43,887 bases of DNA from JAAYLC01 sp964636665 (lineage in GTDB: Bacteria > Bacteroidota > Bacteroidia > Flavobacteriales > Flavobacteriaceae): contig CAZWVT010000011.1 of NCBI GenBank assembly GCA_964636665.1, forward strand, positions 1-43,887, in the 5' to 3' direction. A model generated the notes under the pieces. It saw only the letters and a program-made list of their open reading frames with translations, was not told where the DNA came from and did no database searches. The position numbers were made by a program, and so were the translations under genes. Positions 42,122-43,887 of the stretch are shown piece by piece. The first letter of the stretch is position 1; each line of letters starts with the position of its first letter.

Positions 42122-43798
42122 TTATAGTTTGACAAACTTTTTGGTAGTCATTTCTCCATTGCGCGAAATCGTTACAATGTAAGTTCCCTGCTGAAGATGC
42201 GAAACTGAAATGTTTTCAACAGAAGAAATGGCAGATTTGCGTATTACTTCTTTTCCTAAAATGTCAAAAATTACCAAATCTGCGTTTTCTACACCTTGAA
42301 TGGTTAATAAATCATTCGCCGGATTTGGATACAGCGCTACAGACTGCAATGTATTTTCTTGAACGTTGAGCACGCCGTTCGCAGCAAAATTACCATCTAC
42401 TCGAGAACCCCAGTTTCCTACTGCATAGAACAATCTGTCATCGTTAAGGTCTTTAATCTCCACACGCGTACCTCCGTCACCAAAAGAATCGTTGATAGTC
42501 ATCGTATAACAGCCGGCGGCAGGCAGGTTTACTTTTTCTCTTGTAACAGTCCTTGGTGGATATCCGGCACCGTTTGCAATCGTATTATTTTGGGAATCTG
42601 TGATTCTCCAACTGAACTCATTGGCGTATTGATCCGGTGTGAAATACAGATAAATACTGCTTGTTCCTTCGGGAGCTTCTTCAAAATCTGTAGAAGCGGT
42701 ATTGTTGGTGTTGTCTTCATCGTTCGGGAGGGATATATTTAATGTGTTGTTTGCTTGTAAATTAAAAGGAGTACTTGGCAACACAATAGTTTCAGTTTGA
42801 TAGGTGGTAATATTTCCGGTCCAAGTATAGGTATGCGACTGACCGTTAATACTATAATCAATTTCCAATGTAGTTATCGGATTCATTCCTTCGTTGGAGA
42901 CTTTAATTACCGGACTAAGTTCATCTGAACAAGTCGGGTCAATCGGTTCGATGGAAATCAATTGTGCATCGTTTGTTATCGTTAAACCAGTATAATTTGG
43001 AAACGCTCTGCTACCGGTCATGATTTCTTGTCGGGTTTCACTCACAAATGCCACAATTTCCATATCTCTGAGAACGGCATCCACATTTCGGTAATCCGCA
43101 GGAATGGTATAAGTGTATGTTTTATCTACAAAAGTGCCGGTCGTTGTGGTTTGAATCACTTCTCCCCATTGTCCGGTCAATAAATCAACCAACCGATGCA
43201 TATGGTTGTAGTTATTTCCTTGTCCGCCTCCGGTTTGTGGTCCTTTGGTATTGTTCTGAAGCAAGGCTACATTCAGCCTGTTTGTAGTTTCCGGGCTGTC
43301 TCCGGTGTAATAAACTTCTACATTGACCACAAGTTCCCGCGTATTGATATCCAATGTCGCTTCAACACCGACATTCACATAAGAAGGCATATTTAGTATT
43401 TGATTTGAAGCAGCAGTCCATTGTCCGCGATCTAATATCGTATTATTTCCCGTAAAAACATGTCGGTTAACGGTTCCACTGGGAAAACCGATCCGTCCGG
43501 TATAAGATTGATTCAAAATGGCACTTCCCCACTGCGTTCGAAAATCCGGCTGGTTTCCTGAAGGATTGGCATAAGTTCCCGTGTGGATATTGATTAAAGA
43601 CACGCGGTCGGGATTTGCATCCTGAATGGCTTGTGCAATTGCATGACCTGAAGGACAGTATACACAATTGATACCGGTAAATTCTTCCAAGACTACATTT
43701 CGATTCTGAGGTGTCGTCGGAACTATAGTTTGAGATACTCCAACAGAGGCAACTAATAAAGCTCCTAATGAGAGAGATAGTTTTTTAAACATAAGCAT
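42122..43798 (-). CDS. Omp28-related exported protein with T9SS sorting domain
   Basis: A 558-residue protein: signal peptide (about 1-22), an Omp28-related domain opening with VVLEEFTGINCVYCPSGH (thioredoxin-like, CVYC with C45 and C48), a middle of beta-sandwich repeats (about 290-370), a glycine- and Asp-rich region with ITDSQNNTIANGAGYP and FGDGGT, and a C-terminal T9SS type A sorting domain (about 485-558, with LYPNPANDLLTI, FDILGKEVIR and LQQGTYIVTI). The Omp28 family, first described in Porphyromonas gingivalis, is a surface protein of uncertain function. T9SS export to the cell surface is expected. A promoter candidate lies upstream. Confidence 0.9.
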   Translation of the reverse strand: MLMFKKLSLSLGALLVASVGVSQTIVPTTPQNRNVVLEEFTGINCVYCPSGHAIAQAIQDANPDRVSLINIHTGTYANPSGNQPDFRTQWGSAILNQSYTGRIGFPSGTVNRHVFTGNNTILDRGQWTAASNQILNMPSYVNVGVEATLDINTRELVVNVEVYYTGDSPETTNRLNVALLQNNTKGPQTGGGQGNNYNHMHRLVDLLTGQWGEVIQTTTTGTFVDKTYTYTIPADYRNVDAVLRDMEIVAFVSETRQEIMTGSRAFPNYTGLTITNDAQLISIEPIDPTCSDELSPVIKVSNEGMNPITTLEIDYSINGQSHTYTWTGNITTYQTETIVLPSTPFNLQANNTLNISLPNDEDNTNNTASTDFEEAPEGTSSIYLYFTPDQYANEFSWRITDSQNNTIANGAGYPPRTVTREKVNLPAAGCYTMTINDSFGDGGTRVEIKDLNDDRLFYAVGNWGSRVDGNFAANGVLNVQENTLQSVALYPNPANDLLTIQGVENADLVIFDILGKEVIRKSAISSVENISVSHLQQGTYIVTISRNGEMTTKKFVKL

Positions 43799-43840
43799 GG
43801 TTTTTAGGTTCAGAGAGTTAATGAAAAAGGTTTAATCAGG

Positions 43841-43868
43841 TAAATATATAAAGAATTATTTATATCAA
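43841..43868 (-). promoter_or_regulatory. Possible promoter of the Omp28-related gene
   Basis: On the minus strand TATATTTA (43841-43848) differs from TAnnTTTG at one base, and TTG (43866-43868) stands 17 nt upstream. The leader to the ATG at 43798 would be about 37 nt. The spacer is at the short end for this promoter class. Confidence 0.4.
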
Positions 43869-43887
43869 ATTTTTATTTTTAAATTTG

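Noticed and set aside
1..43887. Searches for tRNA, rRNA, CRISPR arrays, insertion sequences, integrases and phage genes
   Set aside because: None seen; no repeat arrays, transposase or integrase motifs found by eye.

Overview
The window is a compact, AT-rich chromosomal stretch from a member of the Bacteroidota, most likely class Flavobacteriia. Supporting signs are type IX secretion (T9SS) C-terminal sorting domains on two proteins, a TonB-dependent receptor with an N-terminal carboxypeptidase-regulatory-like domain, a HYC_CC_PP family protein, a fused alpha/beta 2-oxoacid dehydrogenase E1, and promoters of the Bacteroidota type (-7 TAnnTTTG with a TTG/TTA about 20 nt upstream). I see no rRNA, tRNA, CRISPR array, insertion sequence or prophage. 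Genus cannot be resolved by eye.

Layout. 1-2.1 kb: 3' part of a siderophore-type substrate-binding lipoprotein, then a convergent two-gene unit of a HipA-like kinase and a DUF3037 protein. 2.3-4.7 kb: fused E1 dehydrogenase with an altered cofactor motif. 4.8-12.4 kb (minus strand): a likely uvrA - LOG-family - exported nuclease (T9SS) - degenerate M1 peptidase/outer-membrane protein operon. 12.5-15.4 kb: ACP phosphodiesterase-like protein, phosphoglucosamine mutase, LpxL-like acyltransferase. 15.6-18.7 kb: a three-gene Cys-rich metal module (HYC_CC_PP protein, TonB receptor, secreted HMA-domain protein). 18.9-20.4 kb: rhomboid protease, SIMPL protein, possible small ORF.

20.5-28.9 kb: a tightly overlapping membrane cluster on the minus strand (SpoIIM-like, multipass protein, DUF4129, DUF4350, MoxR ATPase, DUF58) ending in an OxyR-type regulator, with RDD and TRIC genes divergent. 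29-32.6 kb: cyclophilin lipoprotein, Nudix CoA pyrophosphatase-like protein, PlsC-like acyltransferase, type II NADH dehydrogenase. 32.7-39.2 kb: a complete tripartite RND efflux operon (TetR - TolC - adaptor - RND pump) with a palindrome at the predicted tetR transcription start. 39.4-42.1 kb: an asparagine-synthase-like protein plus a GT4 glycosyltransferase, probably surface glycan work. 42.1-43.8 kb: an Omp28-related T9SS cargo.

Most genes are recognisable housekeeping or envelope functions. The parts that look least explained are the Cys-rich metal module with its upstream palindrome, the catalytically degenerate M1 peptidase joined to a barrel-like C-terminus, the HipA-like/DUF3037 pair, the MoxR-DUF58 cluster, and several proteins with altered active-site motifs. 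All assignments come from reading motifs and context; no database search was run.
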